Assembly (NCBI RefSeq): GCF_900129455.1
Contig: NZ_FQVU01000001.1
Coordinates: forward strand, 930,001 to 994,000
DNA: 64,000 nt
Source: Jatrophihabitans endophyticus
Lineage (GTDB): Bacteria; Actinomycetota; Actinomycetes; Mycobacteriales; Jatrophihabitantaceae
Direction of reading: 5' to 3'
Below are positions 7,577 through 15,508 of the stretch, in pieces. The notes beneath the pieces were generated by a model. It was not told the origin of the DNA. It made no database searches and was given only the letters and a program-made list of their open reading frames with translations. Position 1 is the stretch's first letter; every line of letters starts with the position of its first letter. The translations under genes and the position numbers were made by a program.

Positions 7577-7999
7577 CTATCCGCCCGGTGCCCATGGGCC
7601 GACGCCGGTCACCCGGTCGATGCGGTAGCGCAACGTCCAGCCGGCCGCGCGGGGCGCCGGGAACGCCTCCCCCGGCCCGACGTACACCTTCGCGAGCCGG
7701 TCGAGGAGGTCCCATGTGTCCTCTCGCGATTCGATGACGGCGTGGCCGTGCAGCACCGCGTAGTCCTGCATGAACGCGCCGGGCACCGACGGCGCGTCGA
7801 ACGACAGCACGACGCGCGGATCCCTCTCAATATTGCGCAACTTCGCGTAATAGCCGAGGTGACCGCTGACGACGTCGTCGCCGTCCATCCCTATCCAGAT
7901 GACGCTCACCTGCGGGCTGCCGTCGGCGTTGACGGTGGTCAGGTGGGCCATGGGTCCCGACTCGACGAGTCGGCGCAGCTCTCCGTCGACGATGGTCAT
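7577..7999 (-). CDS. PPOX-class flavin/F420-dependent oxidoreductase
   Basis: Split-barrel protein of 140 aa in the pyridoxamine-phosphate-oxidase-like superfamily. The pattern LRRLVESGPMAHLTTVNADGSPQVSVIWIGMDGDDVVSGHLGYYAKLRNIERDPRVVLSFD is characteristic of the actinobacterial subfamily that mostly binds F420 rather than FMN. The later VLHGHAVIESREDTWDLLDRLAKVYVGP and WTLRYRIDRVTGVGPW complete the barrel. Start ATG at 7999 places the protein exactly at domain length. The frame extends to 8128 but would leave only 1 bp to the divergent AraC start. Cofactor choice (F420 or FMN) is inference. Confidence 0.85.
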   Translation of the reverse strand: MTIVDGELRRLVESGPMAHLTTVNADGSPQVSVIWIGMDGDDVVSGHLGYYAKLRNIERDPRVVLSFDAPSVPGAFMQDYAVLHGHAVIESREDTWDLLDRLAKVYVGPGEAFPAPRAAGWTLRYRIDRVTGVGPWAPGG

Positions 8000-8129
8000 G
8001 CGGGGGCCAACCGGCGACGGGACGGCGGCATTCCGTCCCACCGACGACGTCGGCACCGCTGCGTAGGGTCGTTCCCAGCCGGCGAGCCGCGCGGGGTCGG
8101 CCCGACCGGGCAGCGACGGGGAGGACATC

Positions 8130-8852
8130 GTGAGCTACCGCGAGACGCCCGCGCCCGCTCCGCTGCGGCCGTGGGTGGCGTGCCTGTGGCAGCAGCGCGT
8201 GACCGCGCGACGTCACCTCGTCGTGCCCGACGGTTGCGTGGACCTGATCTGGTTCGGCGGCGACCGGTTGCTGCTGGCGGGGGCCGACACCGGCCCGGTG
8301 ATCGAGCAGTTGTGCCCGGACGACGCCGTCACCGGGGTGCGGCTGCGTCCGCAGGCGGCGGGTGCGGTGCTGGGCCGCCCGGCGAACGAGGTCACCGACG
8401 CCCGCCTCGACGCGCGGGACGTCCTCGGGGCCCGCGCCGACCGGCTCGTCGAGACGCTGCGCCACGCCCCCGAGCCGCGACGTCACGCGGTGCTGCTCGC
8501 CGAGATCGCCCGCGCCGGCGCACCCGATCCCGTGGTCACCGAGGCGGTGCGGCTGCTCGCCCGGCCGGCGGCCCGGGTGCACGCCGTCGCGGCCGCGGTC
8601 GGCCTGAGCGAGCGGCAGCTCCACCGCCGGGTGACGGCGGCGGCGGGGCTGTCGCCCAAGATGCTGGCGAGGGTGGCGCGGCTGCAACGACTGACCCGTC
8701 TCGCCGTGCCCGATCTCGCCGATCGCGCGCGGGACGCCGGTTACGCCGGCCAGTCGCACATGAGCGACGAGGTGCGCCGCCTCACCGGGCTGACCGCCGT
8801 CCGATTCCTGGAAGACCGCGGCGCGACCGGCTCGCTAGCGTCGCCCGCATGA
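8130..8852 (+). CDS. AraC-family transcriptional regulator
   Basis: 240 aa. The N-terminal half (APLRPWVACLWQQRV...HLVVPDGCVDLIWFGGDRLLLAGADTG, then TGVRLRPQAAGAVLGRPANEVTDARLDARDVLG) is the sensory domain often seen in short actinobacterial AraC proteins (DUF6597 type). The C-terminal half has the two helix-turn-helix motifs (VHAVAAAVGLSERQLHRRVTAAAGLSPKMLARVARLQR and DLADRARDAGYAGQSHMSDEVRRLTGLTAVRFL). GTG start with GGGGAGGA a few bases upstream. It overlaps the next gene by 4 bp (ATGA), so the two are probably co-expressed. Ligand unknown. Confidence 0.9.
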   Translation: MSYRETPAPAPLRPWVACLWQQRVTARRHLVVPDGCVDLIWFGGDRLLLAGADTGPVIEQLCPDDAVTGVRLRPQAAGAVLGRPANEVTDARLDARDVLGARADRLVETLRHAPEPRRHAVLLAEIARAGAPDPVVTEAVRLLARPAARVHAVAAAVGLSERQLHRRVTAAAGLSPKMLARVARLQRLTRLAVPDLADRARDAGYAGQSHMSDEVRRLTGLTAVRFLEDRGATGSLASPA

Positions 8853-9730
8853 CCGTCGACCTGCCCGGTGCCGACCAGTTCGTGTACCGCCACGCCCGGT
8901 TGCTCGACCGGCACCGGTGGGCGGTGCTGCGCGACGAGCCGGCGCAGCGGCTCGTGGTCGACGCGGTCGTCGCCTACCAGAACGACGACGGCGGGTTCGG
9001 CCACGCGCTGGAACCGGACGTCCGTGATCCCGCGAGCCAGCCGGCGGCGACGCTCACCGGTCTCGACGTCCTGGCCGGGCTCGACGCCGCCGCCGTACCG
9101 CGGTCCGCGGTCGTGCGGGCGCACGACTGGCTCGCGGCCGTCGCGCTGCCGGACGGCTCGGCGCCCTTCGTCCTGCCCTCGGCCGACGCGCACCCCCGCG
9201 CGCCGTGGATGACCGCCGACGACGCGCCGTCGTTCCTGACCTTCTCGCTGGTCGCGGCACTGCTGCGGCTCGGGCACGACGGCGACTGGGTCCGCACCGC
9301 GACGCGGTGGTGCTGGCAGCGGGTGGCCGCACCGGACGCGCTCGACCACTACTGGGTCAAGCACGCCCTCGCCTTCCTCGACGCCGTTCCCGACGACGGA
9401 CCCGACGACGCCCGTGCCCGCGACACGGTCGAGTCGCTGCGCGACCGGATCGCGGCGGACGGCTCCGTCCCCGTCCCGGGCGGCGTCGAGGACGAACGTC
9501 TCACCGCGCTCGACCTGTCACCGCGCCCCGGTGCCCGCAGTCGCGTCCTGTTCGCCGACGACGTCGTCGCCGCCGCGCTCGACGAGCTCGCCCGCGGCCA
9601 GCGCGACGACGGCGGCTGGGACTTCGACTTCCTGCACTGGTCGCCGGCGCAGGAGCTCGAGTGGCGCGGCCGGGTCACCGTCGACGCGGTGGCCACGCTC
9701 ACCGCGCACGACCGGCTGCCCGCGCCGTGA
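8849..9730 (+). CDS. Terpene-cyclase/prenyltransferase-fold hypothetical protein
   Basis: 293 aa, soluble, all-helical. It carries repeated pieces of the kind seen in squalene-cyclase/prenyltransferase alpha-barrel proteins: VVAYQNDDGGFGHALEPDVRDPASQPAATLTGLDVLAGL near the N-terminus and DELARGQRDDGGWDFDFLHWSPAQELEWRGRVTVDAVATL at the end (QNxDGGFG and QRDDGGW are QW-like). No DxDD or other cyclase catalytic motif is evident, so an enzymatic role is not claimed. The ATG is embedded in the AraC stop codon (ATGA), which suggests the AraC protein and this one act together. Confidence 0.8.
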   Translation: MTVDLPGADQFVYRHARLLDRHRWAVLRDEPAQRLVVDAVVAYQNDDGGFGHALEPDVRDPASQPAATLTGLDVLAGLDAAAVPRSAVVRAHDWLAAVALPDGSAPFVLPSADAHPRAPWMTADDAPSFLTFSLVAALLRLGHDGDWVRTATRWCWQRVAAPDALDHYWVKHALAFLDAVPDDGPDDARARDTVESLRDRIAADGSVPVPGGVEDERLTALDLSPRPGARSRVLFADDVVAAALDELARGQRDDGGWDFDFLHWSPAQELEWRGRVTVDAVATLTAHDRLPAP

Positions 9731-9748
9731 CCCCGCTGGGCACGCGCG

Positions 9749-11836
9749 TCAGGCGCGGGAGCGCCAGAGCAGGTAGACGAAGTACGGCACGCCGATCAGC
9801 GCGGTCGTGATGCCGACCGGGATCTGCGAGGGAGCGATGACGGTGCGGCCCACCGCGTCGGCCACGCTCACCAGCAGCGCGCCGATGAGCAGGGCGACCG
9901 GGACGACCCGGGCGTTGCGACTGCCGACGAGCGCCCGCGCCATGTGGGGGGCGACGAGGCCGACGAAGCCGACGACGCCGATGGCGCTCACCGCGGCGGC
10001 GCTGAGCAGCGCGCACGCCGTGAGGACGAGCAGCCGGGTGCGCTCCAGGCCGACCCCGAGCGTGCGGGGCAGGTCGTCGTCCACGGCCAGCAGATCGAGC
10101 TCGCGGCGCCGCCACACCAGGACGGCGACGACCACGACGAGCGCGATCGCCACGGGCACGGCGGAGCCGAAGGTGCGGCCGTAGGTGGTGCCGGCCAGCC
10201 AGGTCAGCGCCAGGTTGGTCTGGTACGGCGCCTTCAACACGATGATGAAGGTGATGACGGCCGCCGCACCCGAGGAGAACGCGAAGCCGATCAGCACCAG
10301 CCGGTCCGAGGCGAGGCCACCGCGCCACGACAGCGCCAGCACGGCGGCGAAGGACAGCAGCGCCCCGATCGAGCCCACCAGCACGAGCAGCCAGATGTTG
10401 GCGTCGGGGCGCACCACCAGCAGCCACACCGCGCCGATGCCGGCCCCGCCGGTGATGCCGAGCAGCCCCGGCTCGGCCAAGGGGTTGCGACAGACCGCCT
10501 GCACGCCGGTACCGGCGACGGCGAGCGCCGCCCCGGCCAGCAGCGCGCAGAGGACCCGCGGCACGCGGGTGTCGAGGACGAAGGTGAGGCCGGGGCCGGT
10601 GGCGCCGCGCACCCAGTTGGCGACGTCGCCCAGCAGCACCGTGGTGTCGCCGACGAGCATCCCGACGAGACCGGACGCGATCACCGCGGCGGCGAGTACG
10701 CCGGTGACGAGCAGGAAGCGGACGCGCCCGGGCGGGTGGGGCGGGCCGCCGCGACCGCGCTGACGCACCGGCACGGCGTCGCGGTACGTCCGCGCCACCT
10801 GCACCAGCACGATCGCCCCGAACACCGTCGTGACGACGCCCGCCGGGATCGTGACACCGCTCTGCGCGCCGAGCGCGGCGCGCAGCGAGACGTCCGCCGC
10901 CAGCACGACGATCATGCCCACCAGCCCGGACAGCGGGATGATCGCCAGGTGCCGCGCCGACGCACCCACCGCGCGCGCGAGCACCCGCGCGAGCACCGGG
11001 GCGGCAAAGCCGACGAACGCGACGGGGCCGGCGACCGCGACCGCCGCGGCGCACAGCAGCACCGACAGCACGACGGCGACGGTGCGGGTGCGGCGCACGC
11101 CGAGCCCGAGCGACGCCGCGGTGTCGTCGCCGAGCGCGAGCAGGTCAAGCCGGGACGACAGCGCCAACGCACCGAGCCCGGCGAGCAGCACGAACGGCGC
11201 CATCTGCTGCACCGACTCGGTGTCGGCCTGCACGAAGGTGCCCTCGCTGAAGGCGTAGAGGCCGACCGTCTGCTGCTCGAACAGGATCAGCAGCAGGAAC
11301 GCGAGCGAGTCCAGCGCGAGCGCGATGGCCGACCCCGCGAGCACCAGCCGCGTCGGGGAGCCGCCCCCGCCGGACGACAGCCCGAGCACGACCGCGGCCG
11401 CGGCGAGACCGCCGAGAAAGGCGACCGAGGCGGCCGGCAGCACCGGCAGCGAGAGCCCCAGCACCGCCGCGCCGACCACGGCCAGGTAGGCCCCGGAGTT
11501 GACGGCGAGGGTGTCGGGCGAGGCCAGCGAGTTCCGCGCGATCGACTGCAGCAGCGCGCCGGACAGACCGAGCGCGAGCCCGACGAACAGTGCCGCGACC
11601 AAGCGCGGCACGCGGGAGCCGACGAGCACGGCGGCGGGTTCGTCGCCGCCCCCGCCGACGACCAGCTTCAGCAGGTCACCCGCGCCCACCCCCGACGTCC
11701 CCTGCGTCAGGTGCACGGCCGACAGCACCAGGATCAAAACGAGCGCGATCCCGTACAGGCCGGTGAGCCGCAGCGGCCGGGTCACGCGACGCGGCGTGAC
11801 CGGGGCCGTCTCCGGGGGTGGGGCGGTGAGCGTCAA
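9749..11836 (-). CDS. Fused double iron-siderophore ABC permease (FecCD x2, FhuB-like)
   Basis: 695 aa holding two complete FecCD permease domains in one chain (about 30-345 and 375-690), as in FhuB. Both halves show the family pieces. First half: LPRLVAAL-like RVPRLVAALFVGLALGLSGALLQSIARNSLASPDTLAVNSGAYL, and the ATPase-coupling SLGLGVRRTR. Second half: RVPRVLCALLAGAALAVAGTGVQAVCRNPLAEPGLLGITGGAGIG and TLGVGLERTR. Ten or so membrane helices per half. It forms the channel for ferric-siderophore uptake with the receptor and ATPase upstream. The frame opens with TTG 1 bp after the receptor stop; a GTG at 11785 is the alternative start. Confidence 0.92.
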   Translation of the reverse strand: MTLTAPPPETAPVTPRRVTRPLRLTGLYGIALVLILVLSAVHLTQGTSGVGAGDLLKLVVGGGGDEPAAVLVGSRVPRLVAALFVGLALGLSGALLQSIARNSLASPDTLAVNSGAYLAVVGAAVLGLSLPVLPAASVAFLGGLAAAAVVLGLSSGGGGSPTRLVLAGSAIALALDSLAFLLLILFEQQTVGLYAFSEGTFVQADTESVQQMAPFVLLAGLGALALSSRLDLLALGDDTAASLGLGVRRTRTVAVVLSVLLCAAAVAVAGPVAFVGFAAPVLARVLARAVGASARHLAIIPLSGLVGMIVVLAADVSLRAALGAQSGVTIPAGVVTTVFGAIVLVQVARTYRDAVPVRQRGRGGPPHPPGRVRFLLVTGVLAAAVIASGLVGMLVGDTTVLLGDVANWVRGATGPGLTFVLDTRVPRVLCALLAGAALAVAGTGVQAVCRNPLAEPGLLGITGGAGIGAVWLLVVRPDANIWLLVLVGSIGALLSFAAVLALSWRGGLASDRLVLIGFAFSSGAAAVITFIIVLKAPYQTNLALTWLAGTTYGRTFGSAVPVAIALVVVVAVLVWRRRELDLLAVDDDLPRTLGVGLERTRLLVLTACALLSAAAVSAIGVVGFVGLVAPHMARALVGSRNARVVPVALLIGALLVSVADAVGRTVIAPSQIPVGITTALIGVPYFVYLLWRSRA

Positions 11837-11837
11837 C

Positions 11838-12887
11838 TCAGGACTGCTCGGTGAGGATGTCCGTCACACGCTCCACGAACTGCACGCCCGACAGCGGGCC
11901 ACCGAAGGGCCAGGTGCCGTCCGGCAGACGCGAGACGTGGTCGGCCTTCACGAACGGCAGGCCCTTCCACACCGCGTTCTTGGCGAGCACGTCGGTGTAC
12001 ACGTCCCCGCCGTCGGCCTTGTTCTGCAGGTACAGGAAGCGGGTGCCGGTGTTCTTGATCTTCGTCAGTCCCTCGACGTCGGTCTGCGCCAGCCCGTACG
12101 ACGGGTCGCCGCCGGTCGTCCACTGGTTCTGCAGTCCGATCGCCTTGGCGAGGCCGCCCCACGTCGAGGTCGGGGTGTACATGCGCAGGCTGACGGCACT
12201 GGCCTCGCGGTAGCCGTCGGAGATCGCCACCGGCGTGTTCGCCAGGTCGGCGGCCGCGAGCTTCTGCTTCGCCGCCGCGATCGCGCCGTCCAGCTTGGCG
12301 GTCACCTGCGTCGCCGCGGCGTCGCGGCCCAGGACCTTGCCGATGAGTGCGATGTTCTTGCGCAGCTGGCCGACCGGGTCCTTGGGGTCGTTGTTCTTGA
12401 CGACCACGACGGGAGCGACCCGCTCCAGCTGCTTGTTGGTCGCCGCGGTCGCGTCCTCGGTCTGGAAGATCACGTCGGGGTCGAGGCCGCCGATGGTGTC
12501 GGTGCTGGGCTCGCCTCGCTGCCCCACGTCCTTGACGCTCGTGGCGACGGTGGCTGCGTGAACCCACGCCTTGTAGCCCTTGACGTCGGAGATGCCGACC
12601 GGCTGCACGCCGACGCTGACGACCTGCTCGATCAGCCCCCACTCGAGGGCGACAGCGCGCGTGGGCGGCTTGTCGAACGTGATCTTCTTGCCGCGCGCGT
12701 CGGTGACCGTGATCGGACCGGACGCCGCGCTCGTGGCCGCGCCGCCCGACGTGCCGGTCGTCGCGTCGGCCCCGTCGTCCTCGGTCGTGCCGCAGGCCGC
12801 GAGCGCGGTCACGGCCGCCGCCGCGGTGGCGAGCAGCACGGTCAGCCGGCGGGCCCGCCGCCGGCGTGCGGGCATGGTGGATCGCAT
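11838..12887 (-). CDS. Iron-siderophore ABC transporter substrate-binding lipoprotein (FepB/FecB type)
   Basis: 349-aa receptor. A basic N-terminus (MPARRRRARR), hydrophobic core and LAAC lipobox show a lipoprotein. The mature part has the helical-backbone receptor pattern: ITVTDARGKKITFDKPPTRAVALEWGLIEQVVSVGVQPVGISDVKGYKAWV, then RGEPSTDTIGGLDPDVIFQTEDATAATNKQLERVAPVVVVK. The SSLAYGLAQTDVEGL-like region comes near the end. ATG at 12887 is chosen because GAGAGG lies 10 bases upstream and the signal peptide then has normal length. The frame itself opens further up, inside the ATPase gene. Probable operon order is ATPase, receptor, permease, all under the iron box at 13772. Confidence 0.92.
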   Translation of the reverse strand: MRSTMPARRRRARRLTVLLATAAAAVTALAACGTTEDDGADATTGTSGGAATSAASGPITVTDARGKKITFDKPPTRAVALEWGLIEQVVSVGVQPVGISDVKGYKAWVHAATVATSVKDVGQRGEPSTDTIGGLDPDVIFQTEDATAATNKQLERVAPVVVVKNNDPKDPVGQLRKNIALIGKVLGRDAAATQVTAKLDGAIAAAKQKLAAADLANTPVAISDGYREASAVSLRMYTPTSTWGGLAKAIGLQNQWTTGGDPSYGLAQTDVEGLTKIKNTGTRFLYLQNKADGGDVYTDVLAKNAVWKGLPFVKADHVSRLPDGTWPFGGPLSGVQFVERVTDILTEQS

Positions 12888-12915
12888 CGTGGTGCTACCT
12901 CTCATCGGTTCGGGC

Positions 12916-13752
12916 TCAGATGGCGAGCCGGAGCCGGTCGGCGTGACGGCCGACCGGGCGGGTGAAGACACGGCCGGAGCGGGGGTCGACGGTGACCTCC
13001 ACGCGAATGCCGTAGGTATCGGTGAGGGCCTCGGCGGTGAGGACGTCCGCGGGACGACCGCTGGCCCGGATCCGCCCGGCGTGCAGCAGCACCACCGTGT
13101 CGGCGATCGCGGCGGCCTGGTCGAGGTCGTGCAGCACCACGCCGACCGCGACGCCGTGGTCGAGCGCGAGGTCGCGGGCCAGGTCGAGGATCTCGACCTG
13201 ATAGCGCAGGTCCAGGTAGGTCGTGGGCTCGTCGAGCAGCAGCACCCCGGTGTCCTGCGCCAGGCAGGTGGCCAGCCAGACGCGCTGCAGCTCGCCGCCG
13301 GACAGGCTGTCGACGTCGCGGTCCGCCATGCGCTGCAGCCCGGTGAGCTCCAGGGCGCGGTCGATGGCGGCGCCGGCCCCCGGGTCGTCCCCTCGGAAGC
13401 GGCTGCGGTGCGGGTGGCGACCGAAGCCGACGACGTCGCGCACGCACATCCCGGCCGGGGTCGGACGGCTCTGCGCGAGCAGGCTCACGTGGCGGGCGAA
13501 GTCACGCGCGGAGAGCGCCAGGGCGGAGCTGCCGTCGGGCAGCCGGAGGTCGCCCCCGCTCGGGGCGTGCAGCCGGGCGAGCGCCCGCAGCAGCGTGGAC
13601 TTGCCGCTGCCGTTCGGACCGACGAGGGCGGTGACCTCGCCGGCGGTCAGCTCGATGGTGGCGTCGCTGACGACCGACGAGCGGCCGTAGCCCAGCTCAA
13701 GGGCCTCGCCGCGCAGTCCGGGCCGCGGACGCGAGCCGCCGTCGTTCGTCAC
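12916..13752 (-). CDS. Iron-siderophore ABC transporter ATP-binding protein (FepC/FecE type)
   Basis: 278-aa ATPase that energises the fused permease. Seen in order: Walker A GPNGSGKSTLL, Q-loop region (HVSLLAQSRPTPAGMCVRDVVGFGRHPHRSRFRG, typical of the FecE group), signature LSGGELQRVWLA, Walker B GVLLLDEPTTYLD followed by the FecE-type LRYQVEILDL, and the switch His in VVLHDLDQA. The GTG at 13752 is chosen because the frame upstream runs through the iron box. First gene of a minus-strand importer operon, divergent from the ABC exporter pair. Confidence 0.93.
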   Translation of the reverse strand: MTNDGGSRPRPGLRGEALELGYGRSSVVSDATIELTAGEVTALVGPNGSGKSTLLRALARLHAPSGGDLRLPDGSSALALSARDFARHVSLLAQSRPTPAGMCVRDVVGFGRHPHRSRFRGDDPGAGAAIDRALELTGLQRMADRDVDSLSGGELQRVWLATCLAQDTGVLLLDEPTTYLDLRYQVEILDLARDLALDHGVAVGVVLHDLDQAAAIADTVVLLHAGRIRASGRPADVLTAEALTDTYGIRVEVTVDPRSGRVFTRPVGRHADRLRLAI

Positions 13753-13771
13753 GGGGACCGACCCTAGACTA

Positions 13772-13790
13772 TGAGGTAAGGCATACCTAA
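13772..13790. promoter_or_regulatory. Iron box for an IdeR/DtxR-family repressor
   Basis: TGAGGTAAGGCATACCTAA fits the 19-bp DtxR/IdeR/DmdR consensus TTAGGTTAGGCTAACCTAA at 15 of 19 positions, with both AGGT/ACCT half-sites intact. It sits 19 bp upstream of the divergent importer ATPase start and 14 bp before the exporter start, so one site can repress both transcription units when iron is sufficient. Confidence 0.85.
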
Positions 13791-13804
13791 GAGAGGCTTT
13801 CCGC

Positions 13805-15508
13805 GTGCGCATGACGGCATGGGCGGTGTTGCGCCGCATGCTCCGGCGCCGCCGCGGCCCCCTGACTGCGTCCTACCTGCTGCACGCGGTGTGGGCGACG
13901 AGCGAGGCGCTGGTCCCCGTCGTCATCGGCGCGGTGATCGACCGCGGCATCCTCACCGGCGACGGCGGTCGGTTCGTGCTGTGGCTCGGCGTGCTGGCCG
14001 CCCTCATGCTCGTGCTCAGCCTCGGGTACCGCTTCGGCGCGCAGATCGGCGCCCGCGCCAGCGAGACCGAGGCGCACGAGCTGCGCGCCGAGATCGCGGG
14101 TCACGTCCTGCACCCGCAGGGCGTGCGGACCGACCGGCTGCCGGGCGAGACGCTGTCGCTGGCCACGTCCGACGCCGACCAGGTGGGATTGCTGCTGCGG
14201 ATCGTCGCGTTCGCGCTCGCGTCCCTCACCGGCGTCGTCGTCGTCGCGGTCTACCTGCTGCGCGTGGATCTCGGGCTGGGCCTGCTCGTGCTCGTCGGGG
14301 TGCCGGTCACCCTCGGCGCGGTCCAGCTCGTCACCCCGCTGGTGTCGCGTCGCACGGACGCCCAGCAGGAGCTCGTCGCCAGTGCCACCGGGGTCGCGAC
14401 CGATCTGCTCGCCGGGTTGCGGCCGCTCAAGGGCATCGGCGGCGAGGCCGCGGCGGTCGCGCGGTACCGCCACGCCAGCCGGGCCGCCCGCGACGCCAGC
14501 ACGAGCACCGCCCGCGCCTACGGCTACCTGTTCGGCCTCTCGACGCTGCTCAGCGGGGTGCTGCTCGCCGTCGTCGCGCTGGTCGCCGGCCGGTTGGCCC
14601 TGCACGGCGAGATGACTCTGGGCGAGCTCATCGCGGTGGTGGGGTTGACGCAGTTCCTCGCCGAGCCGATGAGCGGGCTCGGCCACATCAGCGCGTTCGC
14701 CGCGTCGGCGCACGCGTCCGCCGGCCGGATCGCCGCGTTCCTCGCCGCCCCGCGCCTGGTCGTGGCCGGCGAGACCGACACCCCCGCCGCCGAGGCCGGC
14801 CTCGAGCTGACCGGCCTCGCCGTCGGACCGTTGCGCGAGCTGACGCTGCGGACCGCGCCGGGCCGCTTCACCGCCGTGCACGTCGACGATCCGGCCGCCG
14901 CCGACGCCCTCGTCGACGTGCTGAGCGGCACCCGGCTGCCCGAGGCCGGGTACGTCCGCGTCGGCGGCACCGACCTGCACGCCCTCAGCATCGCCGCGCG
15001 TCGTGCCGCCTACGTCGTCAGCCCGCACCACGCCCACCTGGTCGAGGGCACGCTCCGCTCGACCGTCGACCCCGACGGCCGGCTCGCCCCCGATGCACTG
15101 GCCGACGTCCTGCGCGCCTCGGCAGCCGACGACGTCGTCGCGCTGCACGACCGCGGCCTGGACGCCCCCGTCGCCGCGTCGGGCAGCACGCTGTCCGGCG
15201 GGCAGCGGCAGCGGCTCGCGCTGGCCCGCAGCCTCGGCACCGCCACCCCGCTGCTGGTGCTCCACGACCCCACCAGCGCCGTGGACGCCGTCACCGAGCG
15301 CGACATCGCCGCCGGCGTGCGGGCCCTGCGGCACGGCGCTCCCGGCAGTCACGGTGCGCTCGCCACCGTGGTGATCACCGCGAGCCCCGCCTTCCTCGAC
15401 CAGGCCGACGAGGTGGTGACGGTGCGCGACGGCCGCACGACCGGCCGCGGCACGCACCGCGAGCTGCTCGCCCGCGATCCGGCCTACCGCGCGGCGGTGC
15501 TGCGGTGA
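13805..15508 (+). CDS. ABC exporter half-transporter with degenerate Walker motifs (heterodimer subunit 1)
   Basis: 567 aa: six-helix exporter membrane domain (about 1-300), then an ATPase domain. The ATPase domain keeps a perfect signature (TLSGGQRQRLALARSL), but the Walker A region reads APGRFTAVHVDDPAAADALVDVLSG, with no GxxGxGK(S/T). Walker B reads LLVLHDPTSAVD, with Pro where the catalytic Glu should stand. It therefore cannot hydrolyse ATP alone and must pair with the next gene, which has the opposite defects. The GTGA overlap with that gene and the iron box upstream suggest a siderophore exporter or IrtAB-like transporter. No siderophore-reductase domain is present. Confidence 0.88.
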   Translation: MRMTAWAVLRRMLRRRRGPLTASYLLHAVWATSEALVPVVIGAVIDRGILTGDGGRFVLWLGVLAALMLVLSLGYRFGAQIGARASETEAHELRAEIAGHVLHPQGVRTDRLPGETLSLATSDADQVGLLLRIVAFALASLTGVVVVAVYLLRVDLGLGLLVLVGVPVTLGAVQLVTPLVSRRTDAQQELVASATGVATDLLAGLRPLKGIGGEAAAVARYRHASRAARDASTSTARAYGYLFGLSTLLSGVLLAVVALVAGRLALHGEMTLGELIAVVGLTQFLAEPMSGLGHISAFAASAHASAGRIAAFLAAPRLVVAGETDTPAAEAGLELTGLAVGPLRELTLRTAPGRFTAVHVDDPAAADALVDVLSGTRLPEAGYVRVGGTDLHALSIAARRAAYVVSPHHAHLVEGTLRSTVDPDGRLAPDALADVLRASAADDVVALHDRGLDAPVAASGSTLSGGQRQRLALARSLGTATPLLVLHDPTSAVDAVTERDIAAGVRALRHGAPGSHGALATVVITASPAFLDQADEVVTVRDGRTTGRGTHRELLARDPAYRAAVLR